Of a stretch of DNA of 64,000 nt, positions 9,120-19,139 are shown one piece after another. Origin of the DNA: Cupriavidus necator. Its GTDB lineage: Bacteria; Pseudomonadota; Gammaproteobacteria; Burkholderiales; Burkholderiaceae. The stretch covers positions 310,001 to 374,000 of the forward strand of contig NZ_SROX01000003.1 in NCBI RefSeq assembly GCF_013141915.1, in the 5' to 3' direction. Position 1 is the stretch's first letter, and each line of letters opens with the position of its first letter. The notes under the pieces were generated by a model. It did not search any database. It saw only the letters and a program-made list of their open reading frames with translations, and was not told the DNA's origin. Made by a program: the position numbers and the translations under genes.

Positions 9120-10913
9120 ATGAGTCACTACACACCACCCATGCAGGACATGCAGTTCGTGCTGAATGAACTGGCGGACCTGCACGAAATTGCGGCGCTG
9201 CCCGGCTATGGCGAGGCCACTCCAGATGTCGCTCGAGCCGTGCTGGAAGAGGCTGGGGTTTTTGCCTCCGAGGTCATCGCGCCTCTGAATCATTCGGGCG
9301 ACGTCGAAGGTGTTCGCCTGGAAGACGGCCTCCCGCGCATGCCTGCCGGATGGGCGCAGGCCTATGCGCGCTTTGTCGAAGCTGGCTGGCCGGCACTGGC
9401 CGCCCCCGAAGAACTGGGCGGACAGAACCTTCCCGGTGTGCTGGCCGCTGCGGTCGAAGAAATGTGGAACAGCGGGAGCGTGGCGTTCGGCCTGCTGAGC
9501 CTGCTGTCACGGGGGGCGGTGAACGTATTGCGGCACGCGGGCTCGCCCGAACTGCAGCAGCGGTACTTGCCGCGCATGATCAGCGGCGAATGGACCGGCA
9601 CGATGGTGCTAACCGAGCCCCAGGCAGGCTCCGACCTGTCCGCTGTGCGTACCCGCGCTACCCGCGCAGCCGATGGCGCTTATCGGCTGCACGGCACCAA
9701 GATCTTCATCACCTATGGGGACCATGATCTCGTCCCTAACGTGGTGCATCTGGTGCTTGCCAGGGTCGAAGGCGCCCCGGCCGGAACCAAGGGGATCTCG
9801 CTGTTCGCGGTGCCCAAGGTCCTGGTCAACGACGATGGTTCGCTGGGCGAGCACAACGACGTCCGGGCGGTGTCGATCGAGCGCAAGCTTGGCCTGCACG
9901 CCACGCCCACTTGCGTCATGGCCTTTGGCGATGGGGCGGGAGCGGTGGCCCATCTGGTCGGCGAGGAGAACCGCGGGCTGGAATACATGTTCATCATGAT
10001 GAACTCGGCGCGTTTCGCCGTGGGTCTGGAGGGCATCGGCTTGGCCGAACGCGCGTACCAGAAAGCCAGGGATTATGCACGGGAGCGGGTTCAAGGTGTG
10101 GAGCAGGGCGGCGAGACTGGCGCCAAGGTTCCGATCATCCGCCACCCTGATGTGCGCCGCATGCTGTTGAGCATGAAATCCCGGATCGAGGCCATGCGCG
10201 CGCTGGCGGCGGTGATGGCGGGAAGCATGGACCAGGCGGCGCTCAATCCGGATGCGGAAGTCCGGGATGCCCACCAGGCTTTCGTCGAACTGATGATGCC
10301 TATCGCCAAGGGATGGTTCACGGAAACCGGGCTGGATGTTGCCTCCATGGGCATCCAGGTTCACGGCGGCGTGGGCTTTATTGAGGAAACCGGGGCGGCC
10401 CAGTATCTGCGCGACGCTCGCATCACGACGATCTATGAAGGTACCACGGGCATCCAGGCGATGGATCTGGTTGGACGCAAGATCGGTCGCGATGGCGGAC
10501 ACGCGATCGGCGCGGTGATCGTGCGCATGCGGCAGGTGCAGGCCGACCTGGCATCCCACGCGCATGCCGAACTGCGCGCTATCGGGGCTCAGCTGAACAA
10601 GGGCATCGGCGATCTCGAGGCGGCAGTCGAATCGCTCGTGAAGTCGTGGGCAGGCGGCCCCAAGCCTGCTCTGGCGGGATCTGGGCCGTTCCTGGAGCTC
10701 TTGGGTATCGTGGCGGGTGGGTGGCAGATGGGTCGCGCCGCATTGGCTGCGAACCGGCTCCTTGAATCGGATCCAGGTTCGGAATTTTTGAGCAGCAAGA
10801 TACTGAGTTGCCGCTTCTACGTTGACCACGTTCTTTCCAAGTCGGCGGGGCTGCGTCATACCATCGTTTCTGGCGCTGGCGCCACGCTGGCGTTCCCTGA
10901 AGCGGCGTTTTGA
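9120..10913 (+). CDS. Acyl-CoA dehydrogenase with C-terminal extension (FadE/DmdC type)
   Basis: Flavin acyl-CoA dehydrogenase of 597 residues, about 200 longer than the classical type. The flavin-contact motif TMVLTEPQAGSDL and the DARITTIYEGTTGIQAMDLVGRK block (catalytic Glu in YEGTTG) are present. They are followed by the extra helical C-terminal domain seen in 3-methylmercaptopropionyl-CoA dehydrogenase-like enzymes. The frame is open from 9003, but ATG 9120 follows a strong AGGAGG and gives the usual N-terminus. It is the last gene of the first operon, 147 bases after the isomerase gene. It would introduce the alpha-beta double bond, the AliB step if the substrate is cyclohexanecarboxyl-CoA; that role is inferred. 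Confidence 0.87.
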   Translation: MSHYTPPMQDMQFVLNELADLHEIAALPGYGEATPDVARAVLEEAGVFASEVIAPLNHSGDVEGVRLEDGLPRMPAGWAQAYARFVEAGWPALAAPEELGGQNLPGVLAAAVEEMWNSGSVAFGLLSLLSRGAVNVLRHAGSPELQQRYLPRMISGEWTGTMVLTEPQAGSDLSAVRTRATRAADGAYRLHGTKIFITYGDHDLVPNVVHLVLARVEGAPAGTKGISLFAVPKVLVNDDGSLGEHNDVRAVSIERKLGLHATPTCVMAFGDGAGAVAHLVGEENRGLEYMFIMMNSARFAVGLEGIGLAERAYQKARDYARERVQGVEQGGETGAKVPIIRHPDVRRMLLSMKSRIEAMRALAAVMAGSMDQAALNPDAEVRDAHQAFVELMMPIAKGWFTETGLDVASMGIQVHGGVGFIEETGAAQYLRDARITTIYEGTTGIQAMDLVGRKIGRDGGHAIGAVIVRMRQVQADLASHAHAELRAIGAQLNKGIGDLEAAVESLVKSWAGGPKPALAGSGPFLELLGIVAGGWQMGRAALAANRLLESDPGSEFLSSKILSCRFYVDHVLSKSAGLRHTIVSGAGATLAFPEAAF

Positions 10914-11347
10914 AGAGGCGACGACTTGCAATGCCATTGCGCGAACACAGTTAGTGTTTTGTGCTGTAAATGCGCGAGCGTTGTGATCGCGTGGTCGAGT
11001 GGCCTGACTCTACGGGAAGCCTTGGCAAGGCTTCCGGCGAGGAAGGTCGTATGCGAAAACCACGCTGCCTATTTTTCACGCTGCTGTAGGTGTTAGTTCC
11101 GAATACTCGTCCGTGCACCGTGGCGATTTGGGTCGGCGGATCTTCATGAAAGAGAAGGTATTACGGGGTAGTGTCTTCAAACGTTCCTTCGAGGGCTGGT
11201 GCGGCGCCATATCTCAGTCGGCTCCTGGCTTCTTTGGGGCCGCTTGCCGTTGCAAGCGGTCACTCGGCGAGGTTTCGCTCGGATCCCCAGCCCAACGGGC
11301 ATAGGGCCATACCAGAAGGATTACCAAATATCAGGAGAGGATCTTTC
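10914..11347 (+). other. Non-coding stretch and pntA leader with two hairpins
   Basis: No credible gene. GGAAGCCTT-GGC-AAGGCTTCC (11015-11035) is a perfect 9-bp hairpin without a T tract, a possible 3' end for the upstream operon. CCGCTTGC-CGTT-GCAAGCGG (11240-11259) is a perfect 8-bp tetraloop hairpin in the pntA leader. The pntA ribosome site AGGAGAGG lies just before 11348. Confidence 0.5.
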
Positions 11348-12970
11348 ATGCAGACAGACCCAAGCTTGGCAGCGCAGCGCAGTGACACCCAGCGCATCGG
11401 CGTCCCCCGCGAAACTTTCCCCGGCGAAAAACGTGTAGCCACCGTGCCCGACGTGGTGGAAAAACTCATCAAGCTGGGCTTTTCGGTCGCCATCGAATCG
11501 GGCGCGGGCGAGGCCGCCAACTTCAGCGACGAAGCCTATCGCGCCGCCGGGGCCGAAGTGCTGCCGGATGCCGCGGCGCTGTGGGCCGCCTCGGACATTG
11601 TCTTCAAGGTGCGCCCGCCCTGCCCCGAGGAAGTGGGCCTGATGCGCCAAGGCGGCACACTGATCGACTTCATCTGGCCGGCGCAGAACCCCGAGCTGAT
11701 GCAGCAGCTCGCCGCCAGGAAGGCCACGGTCCTCGCCATCGACTGCCTGCCGCGCACACTTTCGCGCGCCCAGAAGATGGATGCGCTGACCTCTACGGCT
11801 GGCGTCTCCGGTTACCGCGCCGTCATCGAGGCGGCCCATGCCTTCGGCCGCTACTTCAATGGCCAGATCACGGCGGCGGGCAAAGTACCGCCTGCCAAGG
11901 TGTTCATCGCCGGTGCCGGCGTGGCGGGCCTCGCCGCCATCGGCACGGCGGCCAATCTGGGCGCCATCGTGCGGGCCAACGACACGCGTGCCGAGGTGGC
12001 CGACCAGGTCAAGTCGCTGGGCGGCGAGTTCGTCAAGGTGGACTACGAGGAAGACGGCTCCGGCGGCGGCGGCTACGCCAAGGTCATGAGCGAAGGCTTC
12101 CAGGCCGCGCAGCGCCAGATGTACGCCCAGCAGGCCCAGGACGCGGACATCATCATCACCACCGCGCTGATCCCCGGCAAGCCCGCACCCAAGCTCATCA
12201 CCGCCGAGATGGTGCAGAGCATGAACCCCGGCAGCGTGATCGTGGATATGGCCGCCGAGCAGGGCGGCAACTGCGAACTCACGGTGCCCGGCGAGGCCGT
12301 GGTGCGCCATGGCGTGACCATCATCGGCTACACGGACCTCGCGTCGCGCTTGGCCAAGCAATCGTCCACGCTGTACGCCACCAACCTGCTGCGCCTGACC
12401 GAGGAACTGTGCAAGGCCAAGGACGGCGTGGCCGTGGTCAACATGGAGGACGACGCGATCCGCGGCCTGACCCTCATCAAGGATGGCGCTATCACCTGGC
12501 CGGCCCCGCCGCTCAAGGCTGCGCCCGTGCCGGCGCCCAAGGCGGCGGCGGTCCCCGTCGCCGAGAAGAAGAACGGCCACGGCCATGGCGCCGGCGCGCC
12601 CATGTCCGCCAAGGCGCTGACCCTCATCTTCTGCGTGGCGGCCGTGCTGTTCTGGTGTATCGGCGCCTATGCGCCCGCGGCCTTCCTGAGCCACTTCACG
12701 GTGTTCGCGCTGGCCTGCTTCATCGGCTACATGGTGGTGTGGAACGTCACGCCCGCGCTGCACACGCCGTTGATGAGCGTGACCAACGCCATCTCCAGCA
12801 TCATCGCCATCGGCGCGCTGGTGCAGATCGCGCCGCCCGACGGCGTGGGCGGCGGGCGGCCGGACGAGCTGATCCGCTGGCTGGCCTTTGCTGCGCTGGT
12901 GCTCACGGCCGTCAACATGTTCGGCGGCTTTGCCGTCACGCGCCGCATGCTGGCCATGTTTCGCAAATAA
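11348..12970 (+). CDS. pntA: NAD(P) transhydrogenase subunit alpha (PntA)
   Basis: Alpha subunit of the proton-translocating transhydrogenase, which moves hydride from NADH to NADP+ at the expense of the proton gradient. Residues 1 to about 400 form the NAD(H)-binding domain I: the start [15 protein letters not shown] is diagnostic, and [14 protein letters not shown] is the dinucleotide fold. A Pro/Ala/Lys/His-rich linker follows, then about four membrane segments at the C-terminus. At 540 residues it is slightly longer than the E. coli subunit. The open frame begins at 11171, but ATG 11348 after AGGAGAGG gives the family N-terminus. pntB follows after 24 bases. Codon use is strongly GGC/GCC-biased, more uniform than in adjacent genes. 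Confidence 0.95.
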   Translation: MQTDPSLAAQRSDTQRIGVPRETFPGEKRVATVPDVVEKLIKLGFSVAIESGAGEAANFSDEAYRAAGAEVLPDAAALWAASDIVFKVRPPCPEEVGLMRQGGTLIDFIWPAQNPELMQQLAARKATVLAIDCLPRTLSRAQKMDALTSTAGVSGYRAVIEAAHAFGRYFNGQITAAGKVPPAKVFIAGAGVAGLAAIGTAANLGAIVRANDTRAEVADQVKSLGGEFVKVDYEEDGSGGGGYAKVMSEGFQAAQRQMYAQQAQDADIIITTALIPGKPAPKLITAEMVQSMNPGSVIVDMAAEQGGNCELTVPGEAVVRHGVTIIGYTDLASRLAKQSSTLYATNLLRLTEELCKAKDGVAVVNMEDDAIRGLTLIKDGAITWPAPPLKAAPVPAPKAAAVPVAEKKNGHGHGAGAPMSAKALTLIFCVAAVLFWCIGAYAPAAFLSHFTVFALACFIGYMVVWNVTPALHTPLMSVTNAISSIIAIGALVQIAPPDGVGGGRPDELIRWLAFAALVLTAVNMFGGFAVTRRMLAMFRK

Positions 12971-12994
12971 CCAGAACGACGAGGAGAACGGAAC

Positions 12995-14452
12995 ATGTCC
13001 CACAGCTTGTCGACGGTGGCCTACCTGGGCGCCGCCATACTTTTCATCCTGAGCCTGGGCGGGCTCTCGAACCCCGAAACCTCGCGCCGCGGCAACCTGC
13101 TGGGCATGGTCGGCATGGCGCTGGCCGTGCTGGCCACGGTGTTCGGCCCGCGTGTGAGCTCGGGCGGCATTGCCTGGATCGTCATCGCGCTGGTCATCGG
13201 CGGCGGCATCGGCTTCTACGCCGCGAAGATCGTAAAGATGACCCAGATGCCCGAACTGGTCGCGCTCATGCACAGCCTGGTGGGCCTGGCGGCCTGCCTG
13301 GTGGGTTTTGCCAGCTATGTCGATACCTCGGTGCAGTTCAGCGGCGCCGAGAAGGCCATCCATGAGGTGGAGATCTACGTCGGCATCCTGATCGGCGCCG
13401 TCACCTTCTCGGGCTCGCTGATCGCCTTCGGCAAGCTCAACGGCAAGATCGGCGGCAAGCCACTGCTGCTGCCCGCGCGCCACTGGCTCAACCTCGTTGC
13501 GCTGCTGGTGGTGATCTGGTTCGGCAAGCAGTTCCTGGGCACCCACGAAAGCGGCGCCGGCATGACGGCCCTGGTCGTGATGACCGTGATCGCGTTGCTA
13601 TTCGGTGTGCACATGGTGATGGCCATCGGCGGCGCTGACATGCCGGTGGTGGTGTCCATGCTCAACAGCTACTCGGGCTGGGCCGCGGCCGCCACCGGTT
13701 TCATGCTGAACAACGACCTGCTGATCGTCACAGGCGCGCTGGTGGGCTCGTCGGGCGCGAGCCTGAGCTACATCATGTGCAACGCGATGAACCGCAACTT
13801 CATCAGCGTGATCGCCGGCGGCTTCGGCTCCGGCGCGGGCAAGTCGGCCAAGAAGGGCGAAGCCGCCTCGCCACAAGGCGAGGTCACGCCCATTAGCGCC
13901 GCCGAAACCGCCGAGATGCTGCGCGAGGCAAAGAGCGTGGTCATCGTGCCGGGCTACGGCATGGCCGTCGCGCAGGCCCAGCACACGGTCAACGAGATCA
14001 CCAAGGCGCTGCGCGAGAAGGGCGTGGATGTGCGCTTCGCCATCCACCCGGTGGCCGGCCGCATGCCGGGCCACATGAACGTGCTGCTGGCCGAGGCCAA
14101 GGTGCCCTACGACATCGTGATGGAGATGGACGAGATCAACGAGGACTTCCCGGACACCGACGTGGCGATGGTCATCGGCGCCAACGACATCGTGAACCCG
14201 GCGGCGCAGGACGATCCGACCAGCCCGATCGCGGGCATGCCGGTGCTGGAGGTCTGGAAGGCCAAGCACTCGATCGTCATGAAACGCTCCATGGCTTCGG
14301 GATACGCCGGCGTGGATAACCCGCTGTTCTACAAGGAGAACAACCGAATGCTGTTCGGCGACGCCAAGAAGATGCTGGACGAAGGGCTGGCCGCGCTCAA
14401 AGGAGGCCGAATGCAGAAGTCGGCTCCTTGGATTGATCCATCGGCTGGATAG
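12995..14452 (+). CDS. pntB: NAD(P) transhydrogenase subunit beta (PntB)
   Basis: Membrane and NADP(H)-binding subunit. About nine hydrophobic segments are followed by domain III, which contains the nucleotide loop [15 protein letters not shown], the [14 protein letters not shown] block and the conserved tail motif [12 protein letters not shown]. The start has an AGGAGA site. At 485 residues it is longer than the usual roughly 460. The last 16-17 residues ([16 protein letters not shown]) have no counterpart that I know in PntB and are read from DNA that is antisense to a truncated ORF. This suggests the original stop was lost at a recombination joint near 14405. Confidence 0.94.
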   Translation: MSHSLSTVAYLGAAILFILSLGGLSNPETSRRGNLLGMVGMALAVLATVFGPRVSSGGIAWIVIALVIGGGIGFYAAKIVKMTQMPELVALMHSLVGLAACLVGFASYVDTSVQFSGAEKAIHEVEIYVGILIGAVTFSGSLIAFGKLNGKIGGKPLLLPARHWLNLVALLVVIWFGKQFLGTHESGAGMTALVVMTVIALLFGVHMVMAIGGADMPVVVSMLNSYSGWAAAATGFMLNNDLLIVTGALVGSSGASLSYIMCNAMNRNFISVIAGGFGSGAGKSAKKGEAASPQGEVTPISAAETAEMLREAKSVVIVPGYGMAVAQAQHTVNEITKALREKGVDVRFAIHPVAGRMPGHMNVLLAEAKVPYDIVMEMDEINEDFPDTDVAMVIGANDIVNPAAQDDPTSPIAGMPVLEVWKAKHSIVMKRSMASGYAGVDNPLFYKENNRMLFGDAKKMLDEGLAALKGGRMQKSAPWIDPSAG

Positions 14453-14537
14453 GCTCGTATTTGATCCGAATGGAGACCTCGTCCTTGAGCTGTTCGATGA
14501 CGGCGCGTTGGGGCGGGTGAATTCCCGCGGACGCCAT
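14397..14537 (-). pseudogene. 5' remnant of an unidentified gene cut off at the pntB joint
   Basis: On the minus strand an ATG at 14537, preceded by a strong GGGAGGAAG ribosome site, opens a 46-codon frame (MASAGIHPPQRAV...) lying 33 bases downstream of the AraC gene. It reads like a normal protein N-terminus, then runs into the pntB 3' end and stops at 14397. I do not recognise the family. The most economical reading is a gene once co-transcribed with the AraC regulator and truncated when the pntAB segment was joined here. A genuine 46-residue peptide cannot be excluded. Confidence 0.45.
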
Positions 14538-14570
14538 AGACTTCCTCCCGCCCGGGCGCCAACTCGGAAT

Positions 14571-15470
14571 TCAATCCCCCAGGCCCCTGAGTCTCACCTC
14601 CTGGACGCGTCGCCACGCACCGGGGGTCATGCCTGCTTCCCCTTTGAAGGCTCTCGTGAAATGGCTCTGCGAAGCGTAGCCACAGGCCAGGGCGATTTGC
14701 GCGAGCTCCAACTTGCCGTCGTGAAGAAGAGACTTTGCCCGATCGACACGCCGCTTTGCGACATAAGCGTGGGGGGGCAATCCCACGCTTGCACGGAACA
14801 TCTTTGCAAAGTGAAAGGTGCTGAGCTTGGCTCGGCAAGCCAACTCTTCGAGCTTGAGGGCAGAGCTCAGATTCGCTTCGATGTACTCGATAATGTTTCT
14901 CTGGACAGCGGGAGCCAAGCGGCCTTTTATGACCTCTGTTGTTGCTCGGTTGGTGTGGTGGCGCAGCAGGCGATGAAGAAGCAAATGGCAGGCTGATTCG
15001 AGCGCCATTCGATCGGCGAGATCGGACCAGTCGAGGGGAAGGACGGCTCCTCTCACGATCATTGCGAGCGCCGGGTCATCAACGAACGTGAGATCCTGCA
15101 GATCGATCCGGCGCGGGGTGATGTCGAATGCTGCATGGGCCTGGTAGGCGAGAACAGCCGGATCGATGTAGAGATGGAACATTCGAATCGGTCCCCCGAC
15201 GTGCCACCGGCTTGCATGTCCCGCAGGCATCAAACAAAACTTGTCGGGACCTCCTCCAAGCAGTTGCCTGTCCGCACGGACGATCTTGTCTCCACCGTCA
15301 AGATACACGCTCAGCGTATGGTGATCCGGCTGGTCGTAGTTCGCCCAACCTTCAGCGTCCCGCCACTCCCATTCCGCAAAGGCAAGGCCGCACGCGGCCG
15401 TTCCCTTGCGCCAAAGACGAGCGCTGGTCTGAGAAAGGACCTCGCTCACATGGATCGCGGAAGTCTCCAT
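14571..15470 (-). CDS. AraC-family transcriptional regulator
   Basis: Regulator of 299 residues. The N-terminal half is a cupin-like sensing domain (YLDGGDKIVRADRQLLGGGPDKFCLMPAG region). The C-terminal 100 residues hold two helix-turn-helix motifs: LEELACRAKLSTFHFAKMFR and AQIALACGYASQSHFTRAFK, with the family signature GMTPGAWRR. The frame is open to 15614, but ATG 15470 after GGGGTG gives a conventional length. It is transcribed away from the aminotransferase region, with a truncated ORF 33 bases downstream. Its target is unknown; the remnant ORF would have been the obvious partner. Confidence 0.87.
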   Translation of the reverse strand: METSAIHVSEVLSQTSARLWRKGTAACGLAFAEWEWRDAEGWANYDQPDHHTLSVYLDGGDKIVRADRQLLGGGPDKFCLMPAGHASRWHVGGPIRMFHLYIDPAVLAYQAHAAFDITPRRIDLQDLTFVDDPALAMIVRGAVLPLDWSDLADRMALESACHLLLHRLLRHHTNRATTEVIKGRLAPAVQRNIIEYIEANLSSALKLEELACRAKLSTFHFAKMFRASVGLPPHAYVAKRRVDRAKSLLHDGKLELAQIALACGYASQSHFTRAFKGEAGMTPGAWRRVQEVRLRGLGD

Positions 15471-16157
15471 TTTTTTCACCCCTAGTTTACTCGGGCATCG
15501 CACGGTTGAGCCCATCCATCGGGAGTCTGTAAAGGCATTTTGATACATCGGTGCGTTGGCTGCTCTGTCATTTACGGACTCAAGGGCGGTTTGTTGGGAC
15601 GCAGGGAGGCTCACGGTCAGCCAGTCACATGCAAAAGATGTGCCGCTTCGGCCTTGCCGTTGTCGTGCATTGGCGCCCGATCTTGGCGTTGAGAAACAGT
15701 ATCGTACGGGATCCCTGTCGGGCAGTCATTTCGTCGGTCGGGACTCTCAGATCTGATCTGACAGGCAACGTCGCCCGGCCCATGGTGATGCCGTATCGCA
15801 AAACAATCGGGCAGGCCATTTTGTGTGCCCTGTCAAGGCTGACATCAAGTGGCCTGAGCGATTTGGATGGGTTGTCCGGCGCCCGAAATATTCCCAAGGT
15901 GGTGCAACGGCTCCGCAAATCAGAGCAATACGGATGGTGTTAGCCAGCGGTACTGTTGTCGGTACTGTCACCCATGTGTATTCGACGCGGACAGTTCCGC
16001 TTGGATCATGCGTTTTCGAAGACAGAGAGACCCCGCTTGAAGAGGTGGCAGGATGGTTGTTGGCACCGGCCGCCCCCCGACGGTTGGGGTGAGTGTGAGT
16101 TCGTATTCGCCACGGACCCTGTCGAAGCGTCCATGGCGCCCGAGAAAGGCTTCCAGG
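15471..16157. other. Long intergenic region between AraC and aminotransferase genes
   Basis: About 690 bases between divergently transcribed genes, with short open frames on both strands but none with family resemblance or a convincing ribosome site. The one visible element is a direct repeat of GGTACTGT at 15949-15956 and 15961-15968 (12-base period), about 190 bases upstream of the aminotransferase start. It may be an operator. The rest shows nothing I can name. Confidence 0.4.
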
Positions 16158-17396
16158 ATGACTAAACTGGCGCACCAATCCCTCGTGGTCGCTGTCAAGG
16201 GACCCCGCTACGCCGCGTGGCTGGCGACAAGGAACGACCTGACGGCTCGCTTTGTCGCCGCCGGGCGTATTCCGGGTTTGATCAATCTTGCCGGGGGATT
16301 GCCCGAGCCGACAGTTTTTCCGACTGAGGAGTTGGCCACTTACGCTCGGGAGGTGATCTTGAAGCATCCGCAGGATTGCCTCGGGTATGCTCCCACCGAT
16401 GGTCTTCCGGAGCTGCGCGATGCGATTGCCACGCGCTACAGCTCGCCTGTGCTGCGGTTGCGGCGTGAAAACGTCCTGCTTACCGCCAGCGGCACCCAGA
16501 GTCTGGATCTCATTGGGAAGGTGCTGATCGAGCAGGGGGACGTCATTGCTGCCCAGTTCCCCAGCTATGTCGGCGCTATGGACGCCTGGAGGCCACGGGC
16601 ACCTCGGTATCGCAATCTTGTGCTGGAAGACGACGCGTTCGACCCCCTGTCCTCCTTCGAGGGTGCGCAGTTCGTCTACTCGGTGCCGAACTTCTCCAAC
16701 CCTACAGGCAGGTTGGTTGGCGTCTCGGTCCGCAATGCGATGGTCGATGCCGCCCACCGGACGGGAGTGTGGCTAGTCGAGGACGATCCCTACTGCGCCC
16801 TCCAATACGAGGGAGTGCCTTTGCCTCGGATGATCGAACTCTCGGCTGAGCGCTTGGGGAAGGGAGGGTACGAAGGTCCCATCATCCATCTGGGCAGCGT
16901 CTCGAAGGAGTTGGCGCCGGGGCTTCGTGTTGGCTGGATCATCGCAGCCCCCCAGATGATCCAGATGCTGTCCGCGGCAAAGCAAGGTGCGGATCTCTGC
17001 TCGAGCGGCCTCAATCAGCGGATTGCCCTGGCCGCCATTGACAGCGGTCTGATGGAGCGGCTGAGCCCTCGGATGGTCGAATTGTATCGGGAGCGGCGCG
17101 ACGCACTCTGCGCTGCCATGGCGGAACACCTTGCCGAATGGTTTGTGTGGGAGGTGCCTGTTGGTGGAATGTTCGTGTGGGCCACCGCGCGGGATCCTTC
17201 GATGGACACTGATCGCCTTGTGTCCGTCGGCACCGAAGTCGGTGTCCTTGCAGGGCCGGGTAGCGCATTTGATCCTTGGGTGAAAAGCCGCAACGCGCTT
17301 CGACTGAACTTCACCGCCAATTCTCCTGAGCGGCTCGCCGAAGGGGTGCGCCGTCTGGCCCAGGCAGTTCGAAAACTGAAGTCTGCGGGCGTGTGA
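16158..17396 (+). CDS. PLP-dependent aminotransferase (class I/II, LysN/2-aminoadipate type)
   Basis: Fold-type I aminotransferase of 412 residues, resembling the catalytic domain of MocR-type proteins and 2-aminoadipate transaminases but with no DNA-binding domain. Visible elements are LINLAGGLPEPTVFP, the GYAPTDGLPELRDAIA block, the cofactor region PNFSNPTGR, DDPYCALQYEG, and HLGSVSKELAPGLRVGW, in which the Lys would bind PLP. ATG 16158 is preferred over the upstream ATG 16053 because it follows GAGAAAGG and gives a normal N-terminus. A solute-binding protein gene and a ThDP-enzyme gene follow, so it probably deaminates an imported amino acid to a 2-oxo acid. The substrate is inferred only in class. 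Confidence 0.84.
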   Translation: MTKLAHQSLVVAVKGPRYAAWLATRNDLTARFVAAGRIPGLINLAGGLPEPTVFPTEELATYAREVILKHPQDCLGYAPTDGLPELRDAIATRYSSPVLRLRRENVLLTASGTQSLDLIGKVLIEQGDVIAAQFPSYVGAMDAWRPRAPRYRNLVLEDDAFDPLSSFEGAQFVYSVPNFSNPTGRLVGVSVRNAMVDAAHRTGVWLVEDDPYCALQYEGVPLPRMIELSAERLGKGGYEGPIIHLGSVSKELAPGLRVGWIIAAPQMIQMLSAAKQGADLCSSGLNQRIALAAIDSGLMERLSPRMVELYRERRDALCAAMAEHLAEWFVWEVPVGGMFVWATARDPSMDTDRLVSVGTEVGVLAGPGSAFDPWVKSRNALRLNFTANSPERLAEGVRRLAQAVRKLKSAGV

Positions 17397-17444
17397 CCTC
17401 AAGCCCGGACAGTGTCCGCAACAAGAGCCACTAGGAGAACATCA

Positions 17445-17531
17445 ATGGCTCAAGTAGTCAGCATCCACACCCCTGGTGGTCGCGCGCTAGAACGCCGCCA
17501 CACGGCCGGCTGCCTCGTGCTGATGCTCTGA
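17445..17531 (+). pseudogene. 28-codon ORF with strong ribosome site, possible 5' gene remnant
   Basis: ATG 17445 is preceded by TAGGAGAAC at ideal spacing and opens MAQVVSIHTPGGRAL... before a stop at 17531. It sits between the aminotransferase and the solute-binding protein genes. It may be the beginning of a deleted gene or a short leader peptide. No family is recognisable. Confidence 0.3.
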
Positions 17532-17632
17532 CCTGAGCGCGTGCCTTCGCTTCAGGGTACACCTTGGAAGCGGCGCAATGAAAGCCGCACACCAGTCGAG
17601 CACCCTTGACTTTTTCAACCCAGGAGACATCC

Positions 17633-18751
17633 ATGAAATCCACAAAGAACCTTCGCTCGATCGGGACGGCAGTTGTGTTGACCTTCCTTGGCCTGTCGGC
17701 ACAGGCCCAGACGGTCAAAATTGCCATTGCCGGCCCCATGAACGGTCCCATGGCCCAGAACGGCGACATGATCAAAGCCGGAGCCCTGACCGCTATCGAA
17801 CTGATCAATGCCGCTGGCGGAGCCGGTGGGAACAAGCTCGAACCTGTCATCATGGACGATGCCTGCGAACCGAAGCAGGCCGTAGCAGTGGCGAACAAGA
17901 TCGTGAGCCAGGGCATCAAGTTCGTCATCGGACATGTCTGCTCCGGCTCGACTATCCCGACTTCCGAGATCTACGAGAACGAAGGCGTTGTGATGGTGAC
18001 TCCGACTGCCACTGCGCCGCAAATCACCGAGGGCAAGAAGCGCAAGCTCATCTTCCGCACCATCGGCCGTGACGACCAGCAGGCGCCTGTCGCCGCCCAG
18101 TACATCATCGCCAAGGTCAAGCCCAAGAAGGTGGCCGTGCTGCACGACAAGCAGTCCTATGGTCAGGGCATTGCTGCTGCGGTGAAAAAAGAGCTGGATG
18201 CTGCCAAGGTACCGGTGGTTCTGTTCGAGGGCCTCAATGCAGGTGATACCGACTACTCGGCCATCATCACCAAGCTCAAGTCGCAGGGTGTGGACTTCGT
18301 CTACTTCGGCGGCTACCACCCCGAAATGGGGCTGCTGCTGCGCCAGGCGCGGGAGCAGAGCGTGAAGGCAACCTTCATGGGACCGGAGGGCGTGGGCAAC
18401 AAGGATGTGACATCGATTGGCGGAGCGGCCTCCGAGGGTATGCTGGTGACGCTGCCGGCCAATTTCTCGGCCGATCCGGCCAATGCTGCGCTTGTCAAGG
18501 CCTTTGCCGACAAGAAGCGTGACGTCAATGGTCCGTTCCAGATGTCCGCATACGCGGGCGTGAAGATCATCGCCGATGCGATCAGTGAAACCAAGAGCAC
18601 CGATCCCGCCAAGGTTGCGGCCTTCATGCACCAGAAGACCTTCCAGACCCCGATCGGCAAGGTCGAATACGATGCCCAGGGCGACCTGAAGTCGTTCCAG
18701 TTCGTGGTCTTCACCTGGCATAAGGATGCCACGAAGACAGCTGTCAACTGA
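17633..18751 (+). CDS. Branched-chain amino acid-type ABC transporter substrate-binding protein
   Basis: Periplasmic type I solute-binding protein of 372 residues (LivJ/LivK family). A signal peptide (MKSTKNLRSIGTAVVLTFLGL, cleaved after AQA) precedes VKIAIAGPMNGPMAQNGDM. The internal segments VIGHVCSGSTIPTSEIYE and GQGIAAAVKKELD are typical of LivJ. ATG 17633 follows CAGGAGAC. No permease or ATPase genes adjoin it, so it may serve a Liv system elsewhere, such as one of the two in this window. A strong terminator follows the stop. Confidence 0.88.
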   Translation: MKSTKNLRSIGTAVVLTFLGLSAQAQTVKIAIAGPMNGPMAQNGDMIKAGALTAIELINAAGGAGGNKLEPVIMDDACEPKQAVAVANKIVSQGIKFVIGHVCSGSTIPTSEIYENEGVVMVTPTATAPQITEGKKRKLIFRTIGRDDQQAPVAAQYIIAKVKPKKVAVLHDKQSYGQGIAAAVKKELDAAKVPVVLFEGLNAGDTDYSAIITKLKSQGVDFVYFGGYHPEMGLLLRQAREQSVKATFMGPEGVGNKDVTSIGGAASEGMLVTLPANFSADPANAALVKAFADKKRDVNGPFQMSAYAGVKIIADAISETKSTDPAKVAAFMHQKTFQTPIGKVEYDAQGDLKSFQFVVFTWHKDATKTAVN

Positions 18752-18767
18752 GCCAGCGCCTTTGCCG

Positions 18768-18803
18768 AAACGCCCCGCTACTCATTCGGCGAGCGGGGCG
18801 TTT
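18768..18803 (+). terminator. Rho-independent terminator after the solute-binding protein gene
   Basis: AAACGCCCCGCT, a 12-base loop, and AGCGGGGCGTTT form a perfect 12-bp stem 17 bases after the stop codon, ending in TTT. The A-rich left flank would let it work in both directions. Confidence 0.8.
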
Positions 18804-19139
18804 GGTATCGAGCATGCGGGATGGGGGCTTGATCAAGAGCCTCATGGATCGGGCGCACGCGCTCGCACCGGAAGCGCGAGCATCGATCAGCTCGGGCCGT
18901 GTGCTGATGACCTGAAGCGGCAGCGACACGCATGGCGACTTCATGTCCGCGACATGGACAGGTTGTGTTCACGGAATACACTGCCTCGCACGCCATAGGC
19001 TGGGATGCAAAGAGTGTCCAACAGATTCACCGTGGTCATCGCGTGGCACACGCAAGTTGCTGTACCAAGCATTCGATACTGAAACCCACGGCCTTCTGGC
19101 CCAGGCAGCAGTGTGTGGCAATCGTTGGAGGTAGATAAA
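18804..19139 (+). other. Upstream region of the ThDP-enzyme gene
   Basis: No gene was recognised in about 330 bases. The only notable motif is a TGGCAC...TTGC pair at 19044-19060 whose spacer is 7 rather than 5 bases, so it is not counted as a sigma-54 promoter. A GGAGGT ribosome site sits just before TTG 19140. Confidence 0.4.

Noticed and set aside
11321..13546. Very long minus-strand frame (741 codons) and a plus-strand frame 11581-13365 across pntAB
   Set aside because: Both are His/Arg/Gln-rich shadow frames caused by the strong codon bias of pntAB; no recognisable domains.
15551..15943. Possible 130-codon gene between the AraC and aminotransferase genes
   Set aside because: No ribosome site, no family resemblance, and overlapping frames on both strands are equally open.
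19044..19060. TGGCAC...TTGC resembling a sigma-54 promoter before the ThDP-enzyme gene
   Set aside because: The spacer is 7 bases instead of 5, which breaks the fixed -24/-12 geometry.
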